This document shows positions 1 through 5,858 of a stretch of 8,793 bases of DNA, piece by piece. The notes under the pieces were generated by a model. It saw nothing but the letters and a program-made list of their open reading frames with translations, ran no database searches and was not told the origin of the DNA. Each line of letters opens with the position of its first letter. The stretch's first letter is position 1. The stretch lies in the NCBI GenBank assembly GCA_013813955.1, contig JACCQW010000211.1, positions 1-8,793 on the forward strand, in the 5' to 3' direction. This stretch comes from Solirubrobacterales bacterium (GTDB lineage Bacteria > Actinomycetota > Thermoleophilia > Solirubrobacterales > Solirubrobacteraceae). The position numbers were made by a program, and so were the translations under genes.

Positions 1-1050
1 GTCCTCGACAGCGGCGCGCACGAGCGGGTGCAGGAAGCGCAGCGGGCGGGCCCCCTCGAGGATCGTGGCGGCCACGAGGCGGTCGGCTGCCGTCGCGGCC
101 TCCGCGAGCCCGATGTCCGCGAGCCCGGCGACGTCGGCGAGCTCGGCGCCGTCGCCGAGGACGGCGACCGCCCGTGCGACCGCGGTCGGCGTGGCGCCCA
201 GGCGCCCCAGGCGCAGCAGGATCGCGCGGCGCACCGCGTCAGGGCTCATGTCGAGCGCCACGGCGGGCTTCAGCTCGGCCGCGGGGCCCCCTTCGGCGAC
301 AAGCGCGCCGATCAGCTCGGTGACCAGGAACGGGTTGCCGCCGACGGCGTCGCCGCAGGCGACGGCCACCGCGTCGGGGAGGTCGGGGCCCAGCGCGTCG
401 CGGGCGAGGGCGCGTACCGCGGACGCGCCCAGCGGGGCGGGGACCAGCACCGCCCCAGCGGCCAGACGGCGCAGCTCCCCCAGCAGTTCCTCGTCGGCGC
501 CGGGCTCCCCGGTGCGCACGCCGGCGGTGAGGAGCAGCGGCGCCCCCTCCAGCCGGGCGGCCAGGTGCACGAGCGCGCGCAGCGACGGCACGTCGGCCCA
601 GTGCAGGTCGTCGACGACGAGCACGCACGGGGCGCCGGTGGCGAGGCCCAGCGCCAGCCACGTCAGGCCGTGACGCACGCGATCGCCGGGATCACCGTCG
701 GCCGGCCTTCCGTCGGCCGACGCAAGGCCGAGGGCGGGCGCGGCGCCGGCGGCGGCACCCTCCAGCAGCTCGGCGCGCCGCGCCGGGTCGGCCTGCGTGA
801 GCGTGCGCTCGTAGAGCTGGCGGGCCACGCCGTGGTCGACCTCACGCTCGAGCGGAAGACCGCGGGCGCTGAGCACCGTCGCGCCTGCCGCCCGGGCGAG
901 CGCGGCGAGCGTGCGCAGCAGCGCTGTCTTGCCGATTCCAGCGGGGCCCTCGACCACGACGAGCGATCCGTCCCCGGCGCACGCGTCGGCCAGCGCCCTC
1001 TCCAGGTGCGCCAGCTCACGGTCTCGCTCCAGCAGCGGACCTCGCCCCAT
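1..1050 (-). CDS. LuxR-family ATP-binding regulator (LAL type), N-terminal part, cut by the window edge
   Basis: The frame is open from an ATG at 1048-1050 to the left edge, giving 350 residues without a stop. The sequence shows a P-loop ATPase: Walker A GPAGIGKT at residues 35-42, Walker B CVLVVDDLHWAD at 142-153, and GGNPF at 237-241, which is typical of AAA_16/STAND-type ATPases. In the family these domains are followed by a helical repeat region and often a C-terminal LuxR helix-turn-helix, so the likely role is a large ATP-dependent transcriptional activator in the cytoplasm. The C-terminal half lies outside the window, so the DNA-binding domain is not seen; an adenylate-cyclase-linked or other STAND ATPase remains possible. 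The start is followed at once by LLERDREL, the usual N-terminal motif of these ATPases. There is no good Shine-Dalgarno, but a TAGGCT box lies 8 nt upstream, which suggests a leaderless mRNA. Its effector and targets cannot be read from the sequence. Confidence 0.86.
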   Translation of the reverse strand, partial: MGRGPLLERDRELAHLERALADACAGDGSLVVVEGPAGIGKTALLRTLAALARAAGATVLSARGLPLEREVDHGVARQLYERTLTQADPARRAELLEGAAAGAAPALGLASADGRPADGDPGDRVRHGLTWLALGLATGAPCVLVVDDLHWADVPSLRALVHLAARLEGAPLLLTAGVRTGEPGADEELLGELRRLAAGAVLVPAPLGASAVRALARDALGPDLPDAVAVACGDAVGGNPFLVTELIGALVAEGGPAAELKPAVALDMSPDAVRRAILLRLGRLGATPTAVARAVAVLGDGAELADVAGLADIGLAEAATAADRLVAATILEGARPLRFLHPLVRAAVED

Positions 1051-1058
1051 GACCAGGG

Positions 1059-1064
1059 AGCCTA
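1059..1064 (-). promoter_or_regulatory. Candidate -10 box (TAGGCT) of the regulator gene
   Basis: On the minus strand TAGGCT fits the actinobacterial TAnnnT -10 consensus. It lies in the 60-bp gap after the lipoprotein gene, 8 nt before the regulator's ATG, so transcription would start at or next to the start codon. No convincing -35 hexamer is visible. It would let the regulator be expressed separately from the upstream antiporter-lipoprotein pair. Confidence 0.4.
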
Positions 1065-1079
1065 CGTCGCGCCGGATCC

Positions 1080-1119
1080 TGGTCGCGGCTTCAGCCCCGT
1101 GGTCGCGGCTTCAGTCCCG
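1080..1119. repeat. 20-bp tandem duplication at the end of the lipoprotein gene
   Basis: Positions 1080-1099 and 1100-1119 are adjacent direct copies that differ at a single base (TTCAGCCCC against TTCAGTCCC). The right-hand copy contains the last codons and the TGA of the lipoprotein gene; the left-hand copy is intergenic and repeats that stop context. It looks like a simple slippage or duplication event. No function is apparent. Confidence 0.9.
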
Positions 1120-2004
1120 CAGCGCGGCGCGCAGCACCTCGTAGCCGCGGCGGGTGCGGCCGTCCGGGCCGACGAGGCCCGCGTCGAACCGCTCGTCGGG
1201 CGCGGCGCCCGTCCAGTTGTAGACGTAGACGCGCTTGACCCGCTCGGTCCGGCGCGCGAGGCGCAGCATGTAGCTCAGGGCACGCGCGGCGCGGCGCTCG
1301 CTGCGCGGAAAGCTGCGCCCGAAGCGCACGATCCCGCCCGTCTCCGTCAGCCACACGTCGCCGGGCACCGCCTCGAGCAGCGCCTGCAGGCCCCGGTCGC
1401 GGAAGCGGTTGGCGTCGGAGTAGTTGTGCAGCCCCCAGATGCGCGGCGAGCCGTCGAGGTGGCGGCGGTACTCGGCGAGGTAGCGCGTCATCCCCTCCTG
1501 GTCGAGCACGTCACCGGCCAGGACCGTGCAGCCGCGGCACTCCGCGCGCACGACGTTGTAGTACTCCGCGGCGCGCCGGGGGTTGTCGTCCGTCGGCTGG
1601 CTGGAGTGGTTGATCTCGTTCCAGGGGGCGTAGACGCGCACGCTCGGATAGCGCTTGCGAAATTCTCCGAACGCGGTGCGAAACTCGCTCACGCTCGGCA
1701 GCTTTCCGGGGTTCACGCGCGAGTGGCCGAAGGTGATGAACGGCTCGACGCCGGCGCGGCGCGCCTCGGCCAGCCAGGTGTCGACGAGGTCGCGCTCGAA
1801 GGGCACGCGCGTGGTGTCCCACGCGGTGACCAGGCGGGCCTTCTGGATGCCGAGCGCACGGAAGCGCGGGTCGGAGAACATGGCCGTGCGCTGCTCGCCG
1901 ATGCCGATGACGGGCCGCTGCGGTGCAGGCGGGCGCCCGGTCTCCTCGCTCCCGCCGCAGGCGGGAGCGAGCGCCAGGACGATCACCAGAGCCAGCCGCT
2001 TCAT
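1111..2004 (-). CDS. Glycoside-hydrolase-like lipoprotein (clan GH-A type TIM barrel)
   Basis: A 297-residue protein. It begins MKRLALVIVLALAPACGGSE: a basic start, a hydrophobic stretch and a lipobox-like LAPAC with the candidate lipidated cysteine at 16, followed by a Gly/Ser/Pro-rich linker. This predicts an exported, membrane-anchored protein. The rest looks like a TIM-barrel glycoside hydrolase. APWNEIN at 126-132 carries an Asn-Glu pair (E130) as in the acid/base motif of clan GH-A enzymes, HNY is at 193-195, and WLTETGG at 218-224 (E221) fits the nucleophile strand. Exact family and substrate are not recognised. The ATG at 2002-2004 is preferred over an upstream start at 2076 because it gives a clean signal peptide and overlaps the TGA of the antiporter gene (ATGA), pointing to translational coupling. 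A G-rich GGGGG stretch just upstream can serve as ribosome binding site. It might be a catalytically altered carbohydrate-binding lipoprotein; fold confidence is higher than activity confidence. Confidence 0.85.
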   Translation of the reverse strand: MKRLALVIVLALAPACGGSEETGRPPAPQRPVIGIGEQRTAMFSDPRFRALGIQKARLVTAWDTTRVPFERDLVDTWLAEARRAGVEPFITFGHSRVNPGKLPSVSEFRTAFGEFRKRYPSVRVYAPWNEINHSSQPTDDNPRRAAEYYNVVRAECRGCTVLAGDVLDQEGMTRYLAEYRRHLDGSPRIWGLHNYSDANRFRDRGLQALLEAVPGDVWLTETGGIVRFGRSFPRSERRAARALSYMLRLARRTERVKRVYVYNWTGAAPDERFDAGLVGPDGRTRRGYEVLRAALRD

Positions 2005-3266
2005 CGGGCCCCCAGCATCCGGCGCGACACCGGTGCCGCCGTGATCCCGTGCACCACGATCGAGCCCACCACGCACGCGGCGACCGTCCAGAACAATGTC
2101 CTCTCATCGTCGGCCGGCAGGGCGCCTAGGCCGATCGCCACCGCGACGTAGTAGAGCGAGCCGATGCCACGGACCCCGAACCAGCCGATGAACGCGCGGT
2201 CGCCCGGCGAGACCCGCGAGCCCGCGAAGCCCACGAGCGTGGCCAGCGGGCGGATCACGAGCAGCAGGACCGGCACGAGCAGCCAGCCGCCCGCGCCGGC
2301 CTCCCCCAGCCCGCCGATCGTCACCATCGAGCCCAGCAGCAGGATGAGGGCCAGCTCGGAGAACTTCTCGACGACCTCCGCCCCGTCGTGCACGCTGCGG
2401 TGCAGCTCATGACCCTGCTCGTAGCGGCGAAAGGCCAGCCCGCTCGCGAACGCGGCGAGGAAGCCGTAGCCGCCTGCGATCTCGCCGATGCCGTAGACGA
2501 GCAGCACCGCGCCGACCGCCACCCACCCGTCCAGGGCGGGCGTCAGCAGGTCGCTGTTGCGCAGACGCACGATGCTCGCCGCGATGAGGTAGCCGCCCGC
2601 GGCGCCGACCGCCACGCCCACCGCGATCGCGTAGAGCACGTCGGCGGCCAGCCACTCCCCCACCCACCCCGTCCCGCCCTCGGTGGCCACGAACACGCCG
2701 CCCAGGACGAACGGAAACGCGAGCCCGTCGTTGAGCCCCGCCTCCGCGGTGAGGGCGAAGTTCGGCTCGCGCTCCTCCTCGTCGCCCGGCGGCCCGATGC
2801 CCACGTCGCCCGCCAGGACCGGGTCGGTCGGCGCGAGGATCGCCCCGAGGAGCAGGGCGGCGCCGAGCGAGAGCCCCATCGCCGCCACGCCGAACAGCGT
2901 GACCGCGCCGATGGTCAGCGGCATCACGATCACCAGCAGGCGCGCCACCGAGCCCCACGCGCGCGAGTCCAGTGCCCGGTCGATCTTCAGGCCCGTGCCG
3001 AACAGGGCGACGATGACCGCGAACTCCGCGAGGTGCTCGACGAGCTCGGCGTCGGCCAGCGGATCGATCCAGTCGACGTCGAGGATGTCGATGATCGTCG
3101 CCGCCGCGAGCCCCAGTCCGAGATAGATGAGGCTCGCCGAGAAGGCGCGTTCGCGCTGGTGCGACAGCGCGCCGACCGCCGCGAAGACCGCGAGGCCGGC
3201 GAACGCGAGGCCGATCGCGTAGGGGTCGGCGAAGGAGAAGCCGGGGTCGGCGGCGAGGATCACCAC
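2001..3266 (-). CDS. CPA1-type Na+(K+)/H+ antiporter, NhaP-like
   Basis: A hydrophobic protein of about 421 residues with roughly a dozen membrane segments, the usual size of a cation:proton antiporter core without a large C-terminal domain. Counting from the GTG at 3264-3266, APTDPVLA places the conserved Thr-Asp at 147-148. EAGLNDGLAFPF gives the Asn-Asp pair at 179-180 that marks CPA1 (electroneutral) exchangers rather than the Asp-Asp of CPA2. WFGVRGIGSLYY near residue 366 is the conserved Arg-containing segment. It would exchange Na+ or K+ for protons at the inner membrane; ion preference cannot be told. The start is uncertain. An upstream GTG (3302) and ATG (3296) would overlap the ATG of the divergent gene and are disfavoured. 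GTG codons at 3266 and 3263 are adjacent, and the second lies 6 nt after a CAGGGT box, so a leaderless start there is possible. Its stop overlaps the lipoprotein start. Confidence 0.9.
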   Translation of the reverse strand: MVILAADPGFSFADPYAIGLAFAGLAVFAAVGALSHQRERAFSASLIYLGLGLAAATIIDILDVDWIDPLADAELVEHLAEFAVIVALFGTGLKIDRALDSRAWGSVARLLVIVMPLTIGAVTLFGVAAMGLSLGAALLLGAILAPTDPVLAGDVGIGPPGDEEEREPNFALTAEAGLNDGLAFPFVLGGVFVATEGGTGWVGEWLAADVLYAIAVGVAVGAAGGYLIAASIVRLRNSDLLTPALDGWVAVGAVLLVYGIGEIAGGYGFLAAFASGLAFRRYEQGHELHRSVHDGAEVVEKFSELALILLLGSMVTIGGLGEAGAGGWLLVPVLLLVIRPLATLVGFAGSRVSPGDRAFIGWFGVRGIGSLYYVAVAIGLGALPADDERTLFWTVAACVVGSIVVHGITAAPVSRRMLGAR

Positions 3267-3268
3267 CG

Positions 3269-3288
3269 GACCCTGCCCCGGTAGGGTC
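3269..3288. promoter_or_regulatory. Candidate overlapping divergent promoters in an inverted repeat
   Basis: GACCCT at 3269-3274 and AGGGTC at 3283-3288 form an inverted repeat around an 8-bp centre. On the plus strand the right arm makes TAGGGT (3282-3287), a good TAnnnT -10 box exactly 7 nt before the ATG at 3295. On the minus strand the left arm makes CAGGGT (3270-3275), 6 nt before a GTG at 3263. Both genes could therefore be transcribed without a leader from facing promoters. The symmetry could equally be an operator that covers both -10 boxes. No -35 element is clear. Confidence 0.45.
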
Positions 3289-3294
3289 GAAACC

Positions 3295-4344
3295 ATGAGC
3301 ACCTACGAGCGCGTTGCGGACCTCGCTCTCCGGATCGAGGACTACGCGCTGGAGGGGCTCGTGCAGATGGTCTCCAGCGACTTCGAGCGCAAGTCGACGG
3401 TCATCCGGCTGCGCGGCGCGGGCGAGGAGGGCGTCGGCGAGGACGTCGTCTACGAGGCCGTCGACCACGAGCTGGCGCAGGAGGCGGGGCCGGCGCTCCC
3501 GCTCGCCGGCGAGTGGACGGTGCGCTCCTTCGCCGAGCACCTCGCGACGCTCGAGCTCTTCGTGCAGCCGCCACAGCGCGAGGTCTCGCAGCTGTACCGC
3601 ACCTGGGCCTACGAGTCCGCGGCCCTGGACCTCGCGCTGCGCCAGGCCGCCCGGCCCCTGCACGCCGTGCTCGGCCGCCGGGCGCAGCCGGTGACCTTCG
3701 TCATCTCCCTGCGCCTCGGCGAGCCGCCGTCGCTCGAGCCGGTCGCCAGCCGGCTGGAGCGCTACCCGTCGCTGCGCTTCAAGCTCGACCCGACCACGTC
3801 GTGGGACGAGGAGCTCATCGCGGGGCTCGTCGCCACCGGCGCGGTCGACTCCGTCGACTTCAAGGGCCTGTACAGCGGCACGATCGTCGACCAGGCGCCC
3901 GACCCCGTCCTGTACCGGCGCGTCGTGGAGGCCTTCCCGGACGCCTGGATCGAGGATCCCAACCTGACCGACGAGGTCGACGCGCTGCTCGTGCCTTACC
4001 GCGACCGCATCACGTGGGACGCCAACATCCACTCCATCGCCGACATCGAGGCGCTGCCCTTCCCCCCGCGCATGGTCAACCTGAAGCCGTCGCGCCTCGG
4101 CGGCATCGAGCCGCTGCTGGATGCCTACGACCACTGCGCGGAGCGCGGGATCGGCGCCTACGGCGGGGGCCAGTTCGAGCTCGGCCCCGGCCGCGGGCAG
4201 ATCCAGTACCTCGCGTCGCTGTTTCACCCCGGCACGCCGAACGACACCTCGCCGTCGGGCTTTCACGTCATGCACCCCGAGCCGGGGCTGCCCAGCAGCC
4301 CGCTGGCGCCGTCACCGGCGCCGACGGGCTTTCGCTGGGGCTGA
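3295..4344 (+). CDS. Enolase-superfamily enzyme (MLE/MR-like), substrate unknown
   Basis: A 349-residue protein. An N-terminal capping region ends in YESAALDLALRQAARPLHAVLG (about 106-127), which resembles the family's entry helix. A barrel follows with the acid/base and metal-binding residues in order. R161-x-K163 sits where muconate-lactonizing-type enzymes have Lys-x-Lys. D188 (SVDFKG), E220 (WIEDP) and D242 (TWDANI) are the expected Mg2+ ligands, and K264 (NLKPSR) is the opposite base. The chemistry should be proton abstraction alpha to a carboxylate (racemization, dehydration or cycloisomerization); the reaction is not assigned. A conserved-looking GGGQFELGPGRGQIQ is at 290-304. The C-terminus has a Pro/Ser-rich tail (about 330-345). 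The ATG at 3295 follows a TAGGGT box by 7 nt with no Shine-Dalgarno, so the mRNA is probably leaderless. It diverges from the antiporter and is convergent with the small membrane operon. Neighbours give no pathway. Confidence 0.88.
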   Translation: MSTYERVADLALRIEDYALEGLVQMVSSDFERKSTVIRLRGAGEEGVGEDVVYEAVDHELAQEAGPALPLAGEWTVRSFAEHLATLELFVQPPQREVSQLYRTWAYESAALDLALRQAARPLHAVLGRRAQPVTFVISLRLGEPPSLEPVASRLERYPSLRFKLDPTTSWDEELIAGLVATGAVDSVDFKGLYSGTIVDQAPDPVLYRRVVEAFPDAWIEDPNLTDEVDALLVPYRDRITWDANIHSIADIEALPFPPRMVNLKPSRLGGIEPLLDAYDHCAERGIGAYGGGQFELGPGRGQIQYLASLFHPGTPNDTSPSGFHVMHPEPGLPSSPLAPSPAPTGFRWG

Positions 4345-4365
4345 GGCCGGCGGCCGGCGGCGCCC

Positions 4366-4608
4366 TTACAGCGGCAGCTTGCCGCGCCCGCGCCTGCCGG
4401 CCGACGCGCTGCGTCCCGCGGCTCGCGAGCCCTTGTGAAACGGCTTGGACAGCCATGTCCCGAGCTTGCCCGGGGCCATGCCGCCGGCGCGCCCCCCGAG
4501 CCCCAGCGCCTTGTGGGCGCCGCGCTCGGGATGGCGCGACAGCCGCGGGGCCAAGAACGCGAGCACGAGCAGCACGACGCAGAGCGCGACGATGCCGGCG
4601 ATCAGCAT
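4366..4608 (-). CDS. Small single-span membrane protein with a basic tail (80 aa)
   Basis: Not assigned to a named family. The protein starts MLIAGIVALCVVLLVLAFLAP, one clear membrane helix at about residues 2-20. It continues with a short Arg/His segment (RLSRHPERGAHK), a Gly-rich stretch around 36-46 and a very basic Ser/Gly/Arg/Lys tail ending GRRGRGKLPL. An N-out single-span topology with a cytoplasmic basic tail is expected. The ATG at 4606-4608 shares bases with the TGA of the upstream 57-residue gene (TGATG), which fixes the start and suggests translational coupling; longer in-frame versions would read Arg/His-rich shadow sequence. It is second in a two-gene operon. It ends 21 bp from the convergent enolase-superfamily gene, in a GCCGGCGGCCGGC-type palindromic stretch. 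Function unknown. Confidence 0.76.
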   Translation of the reverse strand: MLIAGIVALCVVLLVLAFLAPRLSRHPERGAHKALGLGGRAGGMAPGKLGTWLSKPFHKGSRAAGRSASAGRRGRGKLPL

Positions 4609-4781
4609 CAGACGCCCCGACGCCCGCCGACGCGATTGCCGAAGCCGTAGCCGCCGGTGCCGATGCCGCTGACGAGCACGAGGACGGCCGCGATGATGCC
4701 GACGATCGTGGGCAGACCCAGTGCGAGGCACAGGGCGTAGGCGAGTGCTGCGAGCAGGATGGCGATGAGCACACCGATCAT
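4608..4781 (-). CDS. Small two-helix membrane protein (57 aa)
   Basis: A tiny hydrophobic protein starting MIGVLIAILLAALAYALCLA. It has two predicted membrane helices, about residues 3-22 and 25-43, separated by a short LGLP turn. A glycine-rich GIGTGGYGFG segment and a basic RVGGRRGV end follow. Short proteins with this layout occur as uncharacterized membrane proteins in actinobacteria (from memory, not searched). The ATG is preceded by AAGGAGG at a 6-nt spacing, the strongest ribosome binding site in the window, so high translation is likely. The downstream 80-residue gene starts inside its stop codon. It diverges from the 3-hydroxyacyl-CoA dehydrogenase across 126 bp. A holin-like or small accessory subunit role would be guesswork. 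Confidence 0.8.
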   Translation of the reverse strand: MIGVLIAILLAALAYALCLALGLPTIVGIIAAVLVLVSGIGTGGYGFGNRVGGRRGV

Positions 4782-4787
4782 GGAAAA

Positions 4788-4794
4788 CCTCCTT
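4788..4794 (-). promoter_or_regulatory. Consensus Shine-Dalgarno AAGGAGG
   Basis: AAGGAGG on the minus strand, complementary to the 3' end of 16S rRNA, lies 6 nt before the ATG of the 57-residue protein. It decides that start and supports this short reading frame as a real gene. Confidence 0.85.
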
Positions 4795-4864
4795 GTCAAG
4801 GGGACTGCAGTTAGGTAGCGATACCCGCGATCGGCGCGCCGCATCCCCTGGTGGACCGGTGTTC

Positions 4865-4870
4865 TAGGGT
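4865..4870 (+). promoter_or_regulatory. Candidate -10 box (TAGGGT) of the dehydrogenase gene
   Basis: TAGGGT is identical to the box before the enolase-superfamily gene. Here it lies 37 nt from the start codon, so transcription would begin near 4877-4878 and give a leader of about 30 nt with a Shine-Dalgarno (AAGGGAG, 4895-4901). No clear -35 hexamer is seen. Confidence 0.45.
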
Positions 4871-4877
4871 ACGCCGC

Positions 4878-4891
4878 TGACTGTCCGGTCA
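4878..4891. promoter_or_regulatory. Candidate operator palindrome at the dehydrogenase transcription start
   Basis: TGACTGTCCGGTCA is a 14-bp near-perfect palindrome: TGACtG against TGACcG when the right half is reverse-complemented, one mismatch. It starts right at the predicted transcription start set by the TAGGGT box. Size and symmetry resemble TetR-family operators, which often control acyl-CoA genes. The regulator is not in the window, so this is a candidate only. Confidence 0.4.
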
Positions 4892-4907
4892 ACCAAGGGA
4901 GACGAGC

Positions 4908-5732
4908 GTGGACGAGCAGCTCGGGATCGCGGGAAGCGGAGCCATCGCGTGCGGCGTGGCGGTCAGCGCGGCACGTCACGGCGATGTGGTGCTCTGGGCG
5001 CGCTCGGACGACTCGGCGCAGCGTGCGGGGGCCGCCGTGGAGAAGATCTGCGCGCGCCTCGACGACGAGGCCAGCGCGCGTCGCGTCCGCGTCGAGACCG
5101 ACCTGCAGGCGCTCGGCGAGGCGACGTTCGTCGTCGAGGCCATCGTCGAGGAGACCGCAGCCAAATCGGCCCTGCTCGCCGACCTGCACGGCGTCGCCGC
5201 GCCCGCGGCCGTGCTCGCGACCACGACGTCCTCCCTGTCGGTCGCCGACCTGGCCCGGGCCTCGGGCCGCGCGGAGCGCTTCGTGGGCCTGCACGTGTTC
5301 AACCCGGTGCCGCGGATGAAGCTCGTTGAGCTCGCCTTCCCCGCGGCGGCGAGCACCGAGACCCGCGAGCGGTCGGTGGCCCTGTGCCGCGCCCTGGGCA
5401 AGGAGCCCGTCGAGGTTCCCGACCGCGCCGGCTTCGTCGTCAACCGCCTGCTGTTCCCCTACCTCTTCGAGGCCGTGCGCTTCATGGAGGAGACCGGGAT
5501 GGCGCCCGAGGCCGTCGACACGTGCATGCAGCTGGGCGCCGGGCACCCGATGGGCCCGATCGCGCTTCTGGACTACGTGGGGCTGGACGTCGCCGCGGCG
5601 ATCGGGGACGCCATCGGCGCCGACGTACCCGAGCGACTGCGCGACCTCGTGGACGAGGGCGCGCTGGGGCGCAAATCGGGCCGCGGGCTGTATCCACCCG
5701 CCGGGGAGCCGGACGCGGACCGGGGCGCGTGA
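4908..5732 (+). CDS. 3-hydroxyacyl-CoA dehydrogenase (3-hydroxybutyryl-CoA dehydrogenase-like)
   Basis: A 274-residue cytosolic enzyme of the usual length for single-function 3-hydroxyacyl-CoA dehydrogenases. It interconverts 3-hydroxyacyl-CoA and 3-oxoacyl-CoA in fatty acid or aromatic breakdown or C4 metabolism. An N-terminal Rossmann domain has GSGAIA at 9-14. Catalytic-region motifs follow in order: TTSSLS around 106-111, GLHVFNPVPRMKLVEL at 127-142 (His129, Glu141) and GFVVNRLL at 175-182 (Asn179). The C-terminal helical domain contains GHPMGPIALLDYVGLD and ends with GRKSGRGLY. The cofactor loop is unusual: the third glycine of GxGxxG is Ala14, and strand 2 ends LWAR (Arg32) instead of the acidic residue of NAD-specific enzymes, so NADP(H) use is likely. 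The GTG at 4908 has AAGGGAG at a 6-nt spacing. A -10 box and an operator-like palindrome lie upstream, and a strong terminator follows the gene. Confidence 0.94.
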   Translation: MDEQLGIAGSGAIACGVAVSAARHGDVVLWARSDDSAQRAGAAVEKICARLDDEASARRVRVETDLQALGEATFVVEAIVEETAAKSALLADLHGVAAPAAVLATTTSSLSVADLARASGRAERFVGLHVFNPVPRMKLVELAFPAAASTETRERSVALCRALGKEPVEVPDRAGFVVNRLLFPYLFEAVRFMEETGMAPEAVDTCMQLGAGHPMGPIALLDYVGLDVAAAIGDAIGADVPERLRDLVDEGALGRKSGRGLYPPAGEPDADRGA

Positions 5733-5765
5733 CCGCCGAGGTTTAGGTCGGCTTGAGCTTGTTGT

Positions 5766-5800
5766 GGAGGATGGGGATGCGAGTACTTCGCACCTCCTCC
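5766..5800 (+). other. Hairpin in the downstream intergenic region
   Basis: TGCGA (5778-5782) and TCGCA (5788-5792) close a GTACT loop, and GGAGG (5766-5770) can pair with CCTCC (5796-5800), with a bulged middle. It directly precedes the terminator hairpin and lies in sequence less GC-rich than the neighbouring genes. It could be 3'-UTR structure of the dehydrogenase mRNA or part of a short RNA; nothing in the sequence decides this. Confidence 0.4.
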
Positions 5801-5801
5801 C

Positions 5802-5847
5802 AGAAGCACACGACGGGCCCGCTCACTGCGGGCCCGTCGTGTCTTCT
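5802..5847 (+). terminator. Strong hairpin terminator after the dehydrogenase gene
   Basis: AGAAG-(C)-ACACGACGGGCCCGC pairs with GCGGGCCCGTCGTGTCTTCT around a TCACT loop, giving about 20 base pairs with a single bulged C at 5807. On the plus strand the 3' arm ends in a pyrimidine-rich GTCTTCT, a modest U-tract as is common in high-GC actinobacteria. It separates two convergent genes and may act on both transcripts, though the minus-strand side has no U-tract. Confidence 0.8.
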
Positions 5848-5858
5848 GCACTCCCTTT

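Noticed and set aside
2005..2076. Longer lipoprotein start at 2076
   Set aside because: Adds a charged, Gly-rich stretch before the signal peptide and lies inside the antiporter gene. The ATG overlapping the stop is the natural coupled start.
28..2151. 707-residue plus-strand open frame
   Set aside because: Arg/Ala/Gly/Gln-rich with no domain. It lies antisense to the regulator and lipoprotein genes, which carry clear motifs; typical high-GC shadow frame.
3267..3302. Longer antiporter start at GTG 3302 or ATG 3296
   Set aside because: Both would overlap the ATG of the divergent gene (shared CATG) and run through its promoter; the added residues have no membrane or family character.
2407..4275. 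622-residue minus-strand open frame
   Set aside because: Runs antisense to the enolase-superfamily gene and out of frame through the antiporter gene; low-complexity composition and no motifs.
4811..4840. GGTA-GCGA-TACC mini-hairpin and the GGCGCGCC palindrome before the small membrane operon
   Set aside because: Very short, expected by chance in GC-rich DNA, and not placed at a recognisable promoter element.
5743..5800. Minus-strand short peptide VRSTRIPILHNKLKPT after a GGAGGAG stretch
   Set aside because: Only 16 residues. The GTG abuts the purine run too closely, and the purine run is one arm of the hairpins, so structure explains it better.
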